From Aricia agestis (lineage: Eukaryota > Arthropoda > Insecta > Lepidoptera > Lycaenidae): a stretch of 64,000 nt of DNA. The notes below the pieces were generated by a model. The model was not told the origin of the DNA and did not search any database. It worked only from the letters and a program-made list of their open reading frames with translations. The stretch covers positions 5,647,001 through 5,711,000 of the forward strand of contig NC_056427.1 of the NCBI RefSeq assembly GCF_905147365.1, read 5' to 3'. The position numbers and the translations under genes are program-made. Each line of letters begins with the position of its first letter. The stretch's first letter is position 1. Of the stretch, positions 30,241-41,664 are shown piece by piece.

Positions 30241-32553
30241 AGGCTGCGTTTCCACCAGAGATGTGTTGCACTTGCGAGGAATGTGTATTTGAGAACCAAT
30301 AGAATCGACGTATGTGAAGCTAGCATGACAAACTTAGCAAAATAACTCGGGATTGCGTTATTTATTAGGTGCTGATTGAGTGCTATTTTGGTGCAAAAAC
30401 CGCGAATTTAGTGCTCCTCAAAATTCGGAATAAATGCTAATGCTAGCTTCACCTTCACGTGAAGCTAGCAGTGTACATAGCCAAAAACCTTAATAATGAT
30501 TATCTGGCTTCTTGATAAATACTTTACTAATAAGTGCTCATTAAGGGCTGGCGATATACGTAGATTTTTAAAAAAAAATGCATTTATTTTTATTTTTTAT
30601 AAGTACCATAATATCGCACCTTGAAAACAAAAGTGGCATTATACCAAAAACGTCAATTTTGAGATAAAGAGACACCTAGATTATATAGAAGAAAACGCTT
30701 CTAATGCAAAGACTTACGTTCAAATAGTTCAGATAGTTTTGCCTAGATGTCGGTAGTGTCAGTTTATACCTTAGAGTATACATTAGCAAGTGCTATAATG
30801 TTTACTCTATGGTTTATACTTTTAGGTTAAATGACAACGTGCTAATTGAAAAAGTGGCACTAAGTCAGTTCGAGCCAAGCATCTAGTGGGGACGCACGCA
30901 GCGGTGAGTACAAAAGTGACATTTCGCGATTAGTGACATTTTAAACGTAATTTACGTAAATAATTCTCTACTATAAAACAGTACATAAATGGCACTTTAA
31001 GTATAGTTCCGTTTATGTAGTTAAAGTATTGCCGAAATAATTTTTTTGATAAATTAAAAAGTGACATTATATCTTTAGTGCCAGTTTTTTTTATCAAAAT
31101 AATTGAAATGTTGATGTTTTATGTTATAGAACTACAATTTTCCTTATAGTGTCAGTTATACTATAAAAATATAAGGAATATTGTGTTTTATTTTATTAAG
31201 TTAATAAATTTATTCAATAAAATAAATATAATACTATACTGTTTTGTAACATTTTATGCAGTTTTATCTAATCTGTAGTTTTTATAGTATATTAATAGGT
31301 TCTTATTTCCTTTTTTTTAAGGTCATCGACATGGATCTATCAAGTAGAGGCAGAAGAATATTACAGATGGTTATTCCAAATAAAGACAACAGTTTATCTC
31401 CTGAATTTTCAACATCCGGTTTAAAAGAATTGCATTTTGATACTATCACTTAATGAGCACTTAATTATAGGAATTAAGTGCTCATTAAGTGCTAGCGATA
31501 GGCGGATAATGCATATTTTCTTCTGTTTTCGCCGCCTATCGCGAGCACTTAATGAGCACTTAATTCCTATGTATCAATTACGAGTGTGGAATTCGTCAAG
31601 GTACTCAAATCAAGAGGAGCATCTCGCTGGTACCGTGAAGTGAGCTGTGTACGGTATAGAGATTTAAAAAATGCATATTTTCTTCTGTTTTCGCCGCCTA
31701 TCGCGAGCACTTAATGAGCACTTAATTCCTATGTATCATTTACGAGTGTGGAATTCGTCAAAGTACTCAAATCAAGAGGAGCATCTCGCTGGTACCGTGA
31801 AGTGAGCAGTGTACGGTATAAGAAGTAAAAAATGCATATTTTTATTTTGTTTTCGCCGCCTATTGCTAGCACTTAATGAGCACTTAATTCCTATGTAGTA
31901 TGTATCGTTTATGAGTGTGGAATTCGTCAAAGTGCTCAAATCAAGAGAAGCATCTTGCTGGTACCGTGAAGTGAGCAGTATATGGTATAAAAAATAAAAA
32001 AAATGAATTTTTTTTTCTACGTATATCGCCAGCACTTAATGAGCACCTATTAGTAAAGTACTTATCAAGAAGCCAGATAATCATTATTAAGGTTTTTGGT
32101 TTTGTACATTGCTAGCTTCACGTGAAGGTAGCAGTATTCGTATTTATGGCAAATTTTGAAGAGCACTAAATTCGCAGTTTGTGCACTGAAAGAGCACTTA
32201 ATGAGCAATAATTAGCTAAGTATTTATTACGAAGCTATATCATCATTTTAAAGGTTTTTGGCTATGTAGGTACACTGCTAGCTTCACGTGAAGGTAGCAG
32301 TATTAGCATTTATTCCGAATTTTGAGGAGCACTAAATTCGCGGTTTTTGCACCAAAATAGCACTCAATCAGCACCTAATAAATAACGCAATCCCGAGTTA
32401 TTTTGCTAACTTTGTCATGCTAGCTTCACAATTCACATACGTATAGAATCGCTTCATTGACGTGAGCTTGCCGTGCCACCGCTCAGCGCGGCGATGCTAT
32501 TGGTGCTTAAAAACACAGTCCTCGCAACACATCTCTAGTGGAAACGCAGCCTT
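30241..32553. mobile_element. 2.3 kb foldback element with 162-bp periodic modules
   Basis: The outermost bases AAGGCTGCGTTTCCACC and GGTGGAAACGCAGCCTT-type ends (right end GTGGAAACGCAGCCTT) are inverted and flanked TAA/TTA-like. The left arm is about 330 bp (to 30570), the right about 535 bp (from 32018). CACTTAATGAGCA recurs at 31546, 31708, 31870, 32033 and 32195, a period of 162-163 bp. The opposite-strand word occurs at about 30369 and 30533. Three internal units (31509-31995) are near identical. The centre (30600-31440) is unrelated AT-rich sequence with a possible exon pair. No transposase was found. The 55703-55877 MITE shares the outer ends (GCTGCGTTTCCACCGGAG). Confidence 0.85.
31330..31452 (+). 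CDS. possible captured 5' coding exon inside the foldback
   Basis: TTTTTTTTAAG at about 31310-31321 is a strong acceptor, followed nine bases later by ATG at 31330. The frame MDLSSRGRRILQMVIPNKDN continues 20 residues to a TAA at about 31450, exactly where the inverted modules begin. A good donor (CAGCG-GTGAGT) lies near 30904. This could be the 5' exon of a larger autonomous element's gene, cut off by rearrangement. No family recognised. Confidence 0.35.
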
Positions 32554-32645
32554 ACGCTGGATTTATATGCGTCTGCGTTTTGACCGCTATACTGCGAGAT
32601 CACAAGCAATATGTAGGGGCGCGATCGCACTGTCATTTACATACA

Positions 32646-32958
32646 TTTTTTTTATGAAATAAGGGGGCGAACGAGCAAACGGGTCACCTGATGGAAAGCA
32701 ACTTCCGTCGCCCATGGACACTCGCAGCATCAGAAGAGCTGCAGGTGCGTTGCCGGCCTTTTAAGTGAGAATAGGGTAATAGGGGAGGGTAGGGAAGGGG
32801 ATAGGGTAGGGGATTGGGCCTCCGATAAACTCACTCACTCGGCGAAACACAGCGCAAGTGCTGTGTTTCGCCGAGTGAGTTCACGCCGGTTTTCTGTGAG
32901 AACGCGGTATTTCTCCGGTCGAGCCGGCCCATTCGTGCCGAAGCATGACTCTCCCACG
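32646..32958 (-). mobile_element. SINE family 1 with a new perfect hairpin
   Basis: Same head and tail as 27828-28161. Where other copies read GCGCAAGCGCTGTTTCACGC, this one has an extra inverted stretch making a perfect 21-bp hairpin (32833-32853 with 32860-32880, loop GCAAGT). Confidence 0.85.
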
Positions 32959-33079
32959 TTTAAATTTGCTTGTCATCTCGCGTTGTAGCCGCCAAAGTGC
33001 GCGTTTGGGCGGACGCATCCAGGCTAAAGGCCCACGTCCGATAAATAATCGTTGACCAATTTTTAGGAAAGAGAAAATT

Positions 33080-33250
33080 ATTAACCCCCGACGTAAAAGA
33101 AGGGTCTGTCCGTCCGTCCGTCTGTTTTCAGGCTGTATTTCAAGAACCGCGATAGCTAGACAAGAATTTTTCACAGATTGTGCATATCTGTTTCCGGCTT
33201 CCGCTTATAACAAATACTAAAAACAAAATAAAAATATTTAAGAAACATCT
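33080..33250 (+). repeat. dispersed repeat, starts AACCCCCGAC
   Basis: TTAACCCCCGACGTAAAAG, GTCTGTCCGTCCGTCCGTCT, AAGAACCGCGATAGCTAGAC and TTTTCACAGATTGTG, as at 28170. Confidence 0.5.
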
Positions 33251-33469
33251 TTTCATACAGCTACTGCGATTTTTTTCGCACTTGGCCGATAATTCGACTT
33301 ACCTTGCAGTGATTGCACTGAGCCTTGTGAAAAGCCTTCAGTGGTACTAGCAGTATAATTACTAGTACTTACTAATTTGTAAACCTATTTTAGTCTAGGT
33401 AGTAAGCGCACTAATCTATGCGCTTTAAATATAAAGCAAATCATTAGCGCAGTGACGATTACGCTATTA

Positions 33470-33880
33470 AGGAATGAGCACACTGAGACGGGCCGTGCCG
33501 GGGCTCAGCGTGCCGGAGCGCATCGCAAAAATCCGCCTTACAATTTGTATGGAAGCGGATGCACGTATCGCACACTGTGCCGGGGCGCATCGGCGCGGAT
33601 TTTTGCTTGGCGGATTTCCGTCAATGCGACACGGCCCGACAAGACCCGCTGCGCCCCGGCAACAGTGTGCTATAGCAAGCGGTGAGCGGATGTGATGCGA
33701 TGCGGCCCGGCAAGCCTCGGCTCGAAATCCGTCCATGCATTGCGCGCCGCCCCGTCCCGGCACAGTGAGCGTTAAAATCCGTCAATGCGATGCGACCCGG
33801 CCCGGCAATAGTGTACTATAGCGCATTTTGCGCTGCGTCGAGCCCCGATCCGCCCCGGCACGCGCCGACAAACTGTGCGC
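33470..33880. repeat. GC-rich block with internal imperfect repeats
   Basis: Repeated words: AATCCGTCAATGCGATGCG and variants, GCCCCGGCAACAGTGTGCTA against CCGGCAATAGTGTACTATAG, and CGGCAC clusters. Open frames on both strands over it are side effects of GC richness. Its base composition is unlike the flanks. Confidence 0.55.
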
Positions 33881-33899
33881 GTACCTTTATCCATCATTT

Positions 33900-34560
33900 A
33901 CTAGACGTTCCACGCGGCTTCGCCCGCGTAAATTAGATATTTCACAGACAAATTAGTCCATAAAATAGCCTATGATCCTTCACGTGGTCTACTTCTTTTC
34001 TGTGCCAAATAACAAAAAAAATTGCTCCAGTAGTTTGTGAATTGTGAGATAACCTTTATATTTCCCTTTCAAATAATTTCCCCCGTTTTTTTTTCTACAT
34101 TTTTCGCTATTTCTTTGCTCCTATTAGTCTTAGCGTGATAAAATATCTAATAATAATAATAATATTTATGGACGCTTTACACCACGTCGGTCTGGCCCCG
34201 TGGTAAGTACCTGAAGGACTTGTGTTACAGGTACCAGACAACGGATATATATTTAATACTTTTTATACTATACATATATTTAAGATTTTTATTATATGAT
34301 ACACATATTTAATACACATCCATGACCCAGGAACTTTTGAAAAACTTTTTTTGTTCCGTCGGCGGGATTCGAACCCGCGACCCCCGGCTTGAGCTACCAA
34401 CGCGCTCACCACTGAGCCACAGAGGTCGTCAAATCTAAGCCTATAGCCTTCCTCGATAAAAGGGCTATCTAACATTAAAATAATTTTTCTGATCTGACCA
34501 TTAGTTCTTGAGGTTAGCACGTTCAAACAAACAAACTCTTCCGCTTCATAATATTAGTAT
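33900..34560 (+). repeat. dispersed repeat CTAGACGTTCCACGCGG, split by a SINE
   Basis: CTAGACGTTCCACGCGGCTT, CCTTCACGTGGTCTACTTCT and TTGCTCCAGTAGTTTG match 29388-29915 and 49548-49870. SINE family 2 interrupts it at about 34150-34436; the repeat resumes with CTATAGCCTTCCTCGATAAA. Confidence 0.7.
34150..34436 (-). mobile_element. tRNA-derived SINE family 2
   Basis: Minus strand: CTCTGTGGCTCAGTGGTGAG (A box), GGTTCGAATCCCGCC (B box), then the family body and an ATT-repeat tail. Full length, inserted in a dispersed repeat. Confidence 0.9.
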
Positions 34561-34994
34561 CTAAGAAGTATAGATTTGTACTAAAAAAAACATACCGTTT
34601 TTGAAACTCTCGAAATATAAATTTTCTTCTTCATATTTCATACAGTACACTTTTAAATTCAGTAAAACATAATATTTAAATTTCGAACACACTTCATAGT
34701 CCACAGATAAACACTTTCAAAAGTTTTTTTTATAAGTACAATAATCTACAATCTACCAAAATAAGTCTTGTAACATAAGTTTTTTTATCGTATTTCTGCA
34801 AATATCGTATCGTATATCTGAAACTGCAAAGTCTTATAACAATTTCAACGCAGTTTCGATCGTGTCACCGTATGATCAGTTGATCACTCGATCACACAAC
34901 TAACTACATAGTGTGAACATAACAAATTGTCCTCAATACACATTTTATTGTCATAACACTGCAAAACGATCTAAACTCATAAAAAGCTTAGATG

Positions 34995-35068
34995 AGAATC
35001 GTACAATAGACAATTTTACATGGACGATAATCTTATCGTCCATGTAAAATTGTCTATTGTACGATTCT
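34995..35068. repeat. 74-bp perfect palindrome
   Basis: Arms 34995-35030 and 35033-35068 are exact complements over 36 bp with only TC between them. They start AGAATCGTACAATAGACAAT. Confidence 0.97.
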
Positions 35069-35337
35069 GTATATCTATACAGGATGATTTCATATCTGAC
35101 TGGATATTGCTTCGATCAGAAATCAGAAATGGGTACATTTTGCCAGGATGAAAACCTATGTCCTTTTCCGGGGTTAAAAGTATCATAATGCCTTCCAAAG
35201 CGATCCTTCTTTCCAAAGCGATTCAACAGTCTGAGTGTGACAAAGGGTGATAAAAGATGGAATTATGTATTAAAATTCATTACTCATTAGCTTTGTCCCC
35301 ACTGTGCCTTTTTCTGTTCATCAAGGGCCTGCGTTAA

Positions 35338-36218
35338 GGGCCCCGAAGACGATCAAACGGTTTGACTCAAACACGTAAATTTTGGTTTGACTCAAACCGA
35401 TTTGATCGTTTACAAAGCTAGTTTGAACGGTTTGTCAAACATTTACGTGTTTGAAGCTTGTTTGGTGAAATTTCATATTTTCGTTGTGTTTGACGCGCCG
35501 TTTGATCGTGTTCCGACCAAACGGCGCGCGACCAAATAGGAAAAAATAACAAACTATTTGCACCCACCTAACTGTAGAACAGTTTGTTCATCTAGTCACA
35601 AAAATAGTCAAATCGAAAAAAGAAAGTACTAAGTAATGAAAGTCTTAATTTAGGATGTATCAACATAATAATAACGCCGACGAATTAGCAATGGTGCGGT
35701 GACATTTTTTATGTGACCGGACAAATTGCATCCGGTCGGAAGTTAGTGACCTGACCCCAACAATTTCTTCTAAAACCCAACAGTCCGGTCGAAAACCGGA
35801 CGGTTGGGAACCCTGGTTCCGACGCGTTTGATCAAACCCGCTTAGTTTAGTGCTGGATAATGAAGAAGAAAAAAAAGAAGCTGTAGTTTCTAGCACTTTC
35901 TGTAGATGTTCGTGGGTAAAACGATATTATCTTAGTCGATACCATTAATTTGGACCAAAGTCGTTTTCTTTTTTTTTCTCTTCTGACGCAGGACATTAAC
36001 GTTATAAACATAAGATAAGAAAATATCGATCCTCGTTCTAGAATCTAGACTCTAGAGTCTAGACTCTAGAGCATCTTCTGCATCACAAGACGTGTACTCG
36101 ACAGCGCGTATTGAATGAAACTGCGCAGTGTCGTTTGACAAACCGTTCAAACTGACATCAAACGGTTGCATCAAACACGTAAGGTTTGAATCAAACCGTT
36201 TGATCGTCTCGGGGGCCC
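35338..36218. mobile_element. TIR element GGGCCCCGAAGACGATCAAACG
   Basis: Inverted ends GGGCCCCGAAGACGATCAAA and TTTGATCGTCTCGGGGGCCC, 881 bp apart. Subterminal CAAACGGTTTG words occur many times. GTTCCGAC is present at 35510-35517 and 35816-35823, bounding a block that ends in a hAT-like CCGGACGGTTGGGAACCCTG, so a further insertion is likely. No transposase. Confidence 0.8.
36020..36075. repeat. palindromic CTAGA cluster
   Basis: TCTAGAATCTAGACTCTAGA continues GTCTAGACTCTAGAG, overlapping palindromes of the XbaI-type hexamer. Within the element 35338-36218. Confidence 0.8.
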
Positions 36219-38005
36219 TTTATAGCGCAGTCAACAGCGAAAGTGAGGCATGCCCGAGGCGCATGCCCGAGGCGCATGCCCTCTGACCGTATCCAAAATG
36301 ACAATGTTGACGTTGCATTCGTTGACACATTCAAGTTGAATAAAAGAAAATGACGAAAATTGAAGACGAAAGCGCATAATGTGGACATAGCTATTGTAAC
36401 TAAAAATGCCCATTCACGGCAATTAATAAGCCGATTTTGATACAGTGTTTAGGCTAAAATATGAAAACAGGTCGGATTCGTGGAGTCGTTAATTTTTCGA
36501 AAAAACCCGGTTTTTACTAGTTTTTCGAATTTCCAATAAAAGCCTAGCCAAAGCAACATCCTGTGACTATTATCTGGTATTTTAATCTTTTAATCTGGAC
36601 TGTCCTTATCAACTAATCTGTCCACTCTGTTTGCACACAACCTTGCTAATGTTGACACAGTGACAGCGCGATAAAATTTGAAATATGGATGTCAATTAAA
36701 ACTTAATCACCCTGTATAGTGTATAAGGGTGGTTCTATTTTTTCGGTCCCATTTGCTTTCGGGGTCAAAATTTGATATTTACGAAATGAATTTTTTCGAT
36801 CAAATACTTTTAAAATCTTAAGTCTATAGTGTTCTACTTTGCCACGTATTGTGTATTACCGTAAGATAATTAATCAAAAAGATATTAAACATCAAATAGC
36901 CAAAATTTCATTTCCAACGCTCATACGTTCCCAGATTCCTAAGCTTAGACACAATTTTCTTAGAGTTTTCGTAATTAATCTTATTATGTTTTGTACTGGA
37001 ACATTAGCTTAAATACTCATATTAACCATTTTAAACATAAGAATGAACTCGTGCATGTGCAACATTGAGAAAACGTAGTTTTTAATTTTGTCACGCGAAA
37101 TTTTTCATATCGTTCCGAGCAAATGGTTTTTATGTTTTTGACCAAATCTGCATCTGTAGATCTACGTGCAAACATGTTTCGGAACCCCCACGCCCATGTC
37201 CGCCATACATTATAGGAGAGATAAGATGCGCATTGTTTCTCGGAGAAAATTTAATTTTTAGTTGCAAATTCTCGTTTTGTCACGGATAAACCTTCATTAC
37301 CATCCATTGCCTATTTAAATGACTTTTGTTGCTAGTGATTTTTATAATACATTATGATAAAGGCTATTGAAATACCTTCTAAAGATATGTTGCAGGGCTT
37401 TTAAAAAATATAAGAATGCAACAAAAATTTAAATTAAATGCCAAAACTTCATTTCCATCCACTTCATTCCCATCCATTACTTCCCATTTTTAAACCAATT
37501 TTCCGATTTTTTTGGTATTATTTAGTATTTTATAACAGATTTTGTCCAAATCTTATCTATATATTATATTCCATTTTAATATTTCTTGCTGCGAGTCATT
37601 ATGTACCAAATTACCGCTAATCTCAAAAACAGAGAATGGATTGCTTTATTTATAGATTGCGTTGTCTGTCTCATCACTGTTATCTGCCATTAGATAGAAA
37701 AGGGGGGCTTAATTACGCTTGAGACAATATTTACTTAGGAGAAGTCACTGACGCAGTGTTGCCCTATATACAGATTTCTCGTATTTTTGGTGAGTAATAC
37801 AGATAAGTACTGGATACAGATATTTATACAGAATTACAGAATTTGGTAAATATGATTAATTTTGTAAAAATTTAACAACGAAACAGGCTAAATTAAACAG
37901 TAACTGATTGGTGCAAAACCATACTATAATCTCAGTTGCTGTCGAAAAATAAAAAAATACAGATGAAAATAATATTAATTCTGTCTTTTTGCTATGTTTT
38001 TTTAA

Positions 38006-38129
38006 GGACCTGTTTCACCACTTCCAGATAAGTACCGGATACTTAACTTGACAGATAAAGTATGGTGAATCTGTCCAAAAATTTGTGGATAGCCTATCCG
38101 GGACTATTTCAGGAAGTGGTGACAGGACC
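38006..38129. mobile_element. PIF/Harbinger-type MITE
   Basis: GGACCTGTTTCACCACTTCC and AGGAAGTGGTGACAGGACC, with TTA just outside. Nested in the larger TIR element. Confidence 0.8.
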
Positions 38130-39335
38130 TTATTGTGTTTAATATTTTTTTTATTAGATTTTAAATTTTTATTTAAAATAAAAAGTTACCAATTTATGTA
38201 TATTTTTATTTATTATACGATTATCACCTTATCACGTCAATACGTATTCATTTTTTTTTTCATAAAAAAGCGTAGATAATGAATGGTAATTTTTTGTTGA
38301 CTCTAATACAGATTTTATACAGAATATTGAGACAATTTAACATACAGATTTTATACAGATTTTAGAAGTTCCACTACAGATAAAAGGTTGAAACCATCTG
38401 GCAATACTGCGACTGACGTTCAAAACAAATATTTTTACCTAGCTTGTGGATTGTGGAACTCTATTATATAGATATTGTAGATTTACGCCCTGTCAAAGAT
38501 ATGCTTCTGGAGCCTTCAATGAACCGACGAGCACACATTTTCATGGAAAATATATCTTCGAATAGTATTCATGTTAATCTCATAATGAAACTAAATATGT
38601 GATTATTTTGAAATAACTAGTATTTTTAGTAATATACGGATAACCCTGTATATTTTCCTTTTAATAGGTACCTATCCATGTAGTACTAATCTAGCTAGTA
38701 CTTCATAATTAAGACATAATATTTAAGATTTAAAACTGTTTTTTAAGAATTTAAGATTTTATTAGTTACAGGAACATAATACATATTATTGTTGCTAAGC
38801 ATCACTATATGTATGTAATGCTTGTTAATGTATTTAAAGTGGTATGTAACTGATTGAGATATTATTTTCAAGAGTTTACTAAAGTTTATTTATTTATTTA
38901 TAAATTCTTTATTTGCATTATAAACAATATAAAATAACAAAAACAACTTTAGGCAAGGAACATAGCAAATAGGCGGCCTTACCGCTTTCAGCGGTTTCTT
39001 CCAGGCAATCAAAATATGGTGGCAGAAAATAATGTTAAAGTTTACTAAACTAGTGGGCGCAAAATTGCATAGAACTGCGATTTGTGAAACTATTTCTTAG
39101 AATATTGTTTTCTTAAAAACTCTAGTAAGTTAATAGTTAGGTAAAGTACATGGAATGATTGTATACGATTATATAGTAGAACTAAAGATTGGTTGCATTT
39201 TTTAAATAAAATAGTAAAGTATAACTTGTTTCTTACTTTTTAACAAAATTCTTATATTTTAGTTGTGACTCCTTGTATATATCATTTGTGAACTTACATA
39301 ATAAAGGTGCTCAAACAACATACTCTTTTCGAACT

Positions 39336-41663
39336 CTACAAAACTTCCCCTTGGACCCACGCGAGAACTACTTGCGAGTCACACCATGCTTGAATTTTCA
39401 GATTGTATTCCGAAAAAACTTTCTGAGTTTTTTCCATAAGTTTAGCCAACAGTAAGGCACCACACAATTCAAGTCTCGGCAGGGTTGTTTTTTGTGCTAT
39501 AGGAGCCACCCGTGTACGAGATACAAGAAGCGTAATTACCGGAGCTCCGTCGGAATTTTTCACGCGACTGTATATAACACAAGCATAAGCTTTCTCGCTT
39601 GCATCACAGAAACCCAGTAATTCTATATCTTGTTTTGTTTCGCCAATCCATCTTTTCAGAGTTATGTTGTGAATTAATGGCAATTCTATTTTTAGTTTCT
39701 GCCATTCTTTCTCAATATTTTGGGGAATTTCGTCGTCCCAATCAATGTTTAGAGTCCAAACCCTTTGAAATAGTAATTTTGCAGTAATGGTCACCGGAGA
39801 CAGCCATCCCAGCGGATCATAAAACTTCGAAATTTCGGACAATAATAGTCGTTTTGTTAATTGTGTTGTACTTTGTTTTACAGGCCATTTTAGGTGAAAG
39901 GTGTCGCTGCTGGTGTTCCAGATAAGTCCCAACGTTTTTGATGTTTCATCAGTTTTGAAGTCGAAGCTGTTTGTTGTTGAAATTTGCTCTTTAGGTAAGT
40001 CTTCTAATAAAGTTGGGTAGTTGCTGGACCATTTTCGTAAATTCATTCCCGCACCTTTTAGTAAATCGATTAGGGACCGCTGTAACTTCTTGGCGGCTTC
40101 GAATGATCGTTCACCACTCACAAGGTCATCTACGAAGAAGTGGTTTTTCAGGACCTCTGCAGCTGCAGCGGGGAACTTATGACCATCATCCATGGCGAGT
40201 TGTTTCAGTGTACGTAAGGCCAGCCAAGGAGCGGGTTTGGTACCGTAGGTCACTGTACAAAGTTGATATTCTTGAAGAAGCTGTTCTGGTGAATCCCGCC
40301 AGACAATTTTTTGCAGGTGTTGCTGATCTTCATTTATCCACACACATCGATACATTTTTTCGATGTCAGCAGTGAAGGCAAATTTGTATGTTCTCCACTT
40401 CAAAATAAGCGACTGAATATCTTTTTGCAGATTTGGGCCTTTTTCTAAAAGGCTGTTCAAACTGTGGCCACTCGATGTTTTTTGAGATGCATTAAAGACT
40501 ACTCTCAATTTGGTCGTTGTAGAGCTCTCTTTCAGAACGCCGTGATGTGGTAAGTAACAGTCGGCGGGTGTTATATGAGACGAAAGTTTCATATGGCCAA
40601 GGTCCGCATATTCTCTGATAAATTCTTTGTACATAGTTGAAAGTTTTTTATTTTTAGCGAGCCGTTTTTCCAGTTGTAAAAATTGTGAGACCGCGATGGG
40701 TCTCGACGAACCTAATTTTTCTTCAAGGTCAGGGCGGAGTGGCATCTTCACAATATATTTTCCGTCGGCAGCTCGTTGTACTGTTCGCGAATAAAATTGT
40801 TCACACTGATCGTCCTTGGAAATATCTTCCGAATTATGTATTTCTTCGCTTTCCCAGTATTTAGCTAATTCGTCAAAATTCACCAAGGTCACGTGGCAAT
40901 TAAACGTTTTCATTTTCCCACATAGGATCCATCCTAGATGTGTCTGTTGTGCCACAGGGGATTGACAGCTTCCTTTTAAAACTCCATCCAGTATAATGTT
41001 AGAGTAAACATCGGCACCCAAAAGTAAGTCGATGGGGCGCGAAATGTTGAAGTCAGGATCAGCCAGCTGTAAGTTTTCCAGATGAGGCCAGTTCGATTTT
41101 TCGAAAGTAGCATTCGGTAAGTTATTTGTAAGTTTTTTCATTATAAGTGCTTGTACTTCGAAGTCGTATTCAGAGTGTATTGATTTACAGGATAAGTTTA
41201 GTTGACCCCTGCAATCACCAGATACTGAACCAACCCCCGAGATGGTAGCGGCGAACCTCTTCCTCGGCAGGCGTAATATCTGTGCAGCATTTTCTGTTAT
41301 TAAGTTTACTTGCGAGCCCTGATCCAAGAGGGCCCTAAGTTTAACGTAAGTGCCATCATAGGCCTTTATTTTCAGTAGAGTTGTAGTTAGTAAAATTTCA
41401 GTTTTATCCGATGATAAGTGATTCGAAGCTTGTTGCTGAGAAGAGGACGCTTGTTGTCCAAGGTTATTTTTGCCATTCGCTGGAATTACCCAGTTCACGT
41501 TGTGTAACATGGTATGATGTTTCATGTTACACTCCTTACATGTTTTCGCCGATTTACATTCTTCGTTATTGTGGCTATAAAGACAATTTTTGCAGAGTTT
41601 CAACTTCGCGACGGTGTGATTCCGCTGGGCAATATCCATGTTAATAAATTTGGCACATTGCAT
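39336..41663 (-). pseudogene. BEL/Pao pol: peptidase and reverse transcriptase, truncated
   Basis: A 775-codon frame. Domains in order: Cys/His-rich knuckle region (CKNCLYSHNNEECKSAKTCK then CNMKHHTMLH, residues 25-55), retroviral-type aspartic peptidase of the DUF1758 kind with LLDQGSQVNLITENAA (about 110-125; DQG where DSG is usual), reverse transcriptase of the Pao kind with the active-site FVDDL (about 518), and the start of RNase H (LGFCDASEKAYACVIYS, WCDSQVVLAWVQ). It then reads GEVL and stops inside the inverted LTR fragment. Cleavage and integrase-bearing parts downstream are absent, so the copy cannot be autonomous. Frame and codons are otherwise intact, implying recent decay. Confidence 0.9.
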
Positions 41664-41664
41664 T

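Noticed and set aside
33452..33763. Three overlapping frames of 73-98 codons
   Set aside because: They arise from GC-rich repeats in which stops are rare on both strands; no protein-like pattern.
34263..34526. Open frames with AQAGGR(G)FESRRRNKK on the minus strand (also 59871 and, on the other strand, 2751-2960)
   Set aside because: They are translations of the tRNA-like head of SINE family 2, repeated at each copy; not protein genes.
37438..37620. Hydrophobic 60-codon frame
   Set aside because: Pyrimidine-rich subterminal repeats (CATTTCCATCC) give Phe/Leu/His codons by chance.
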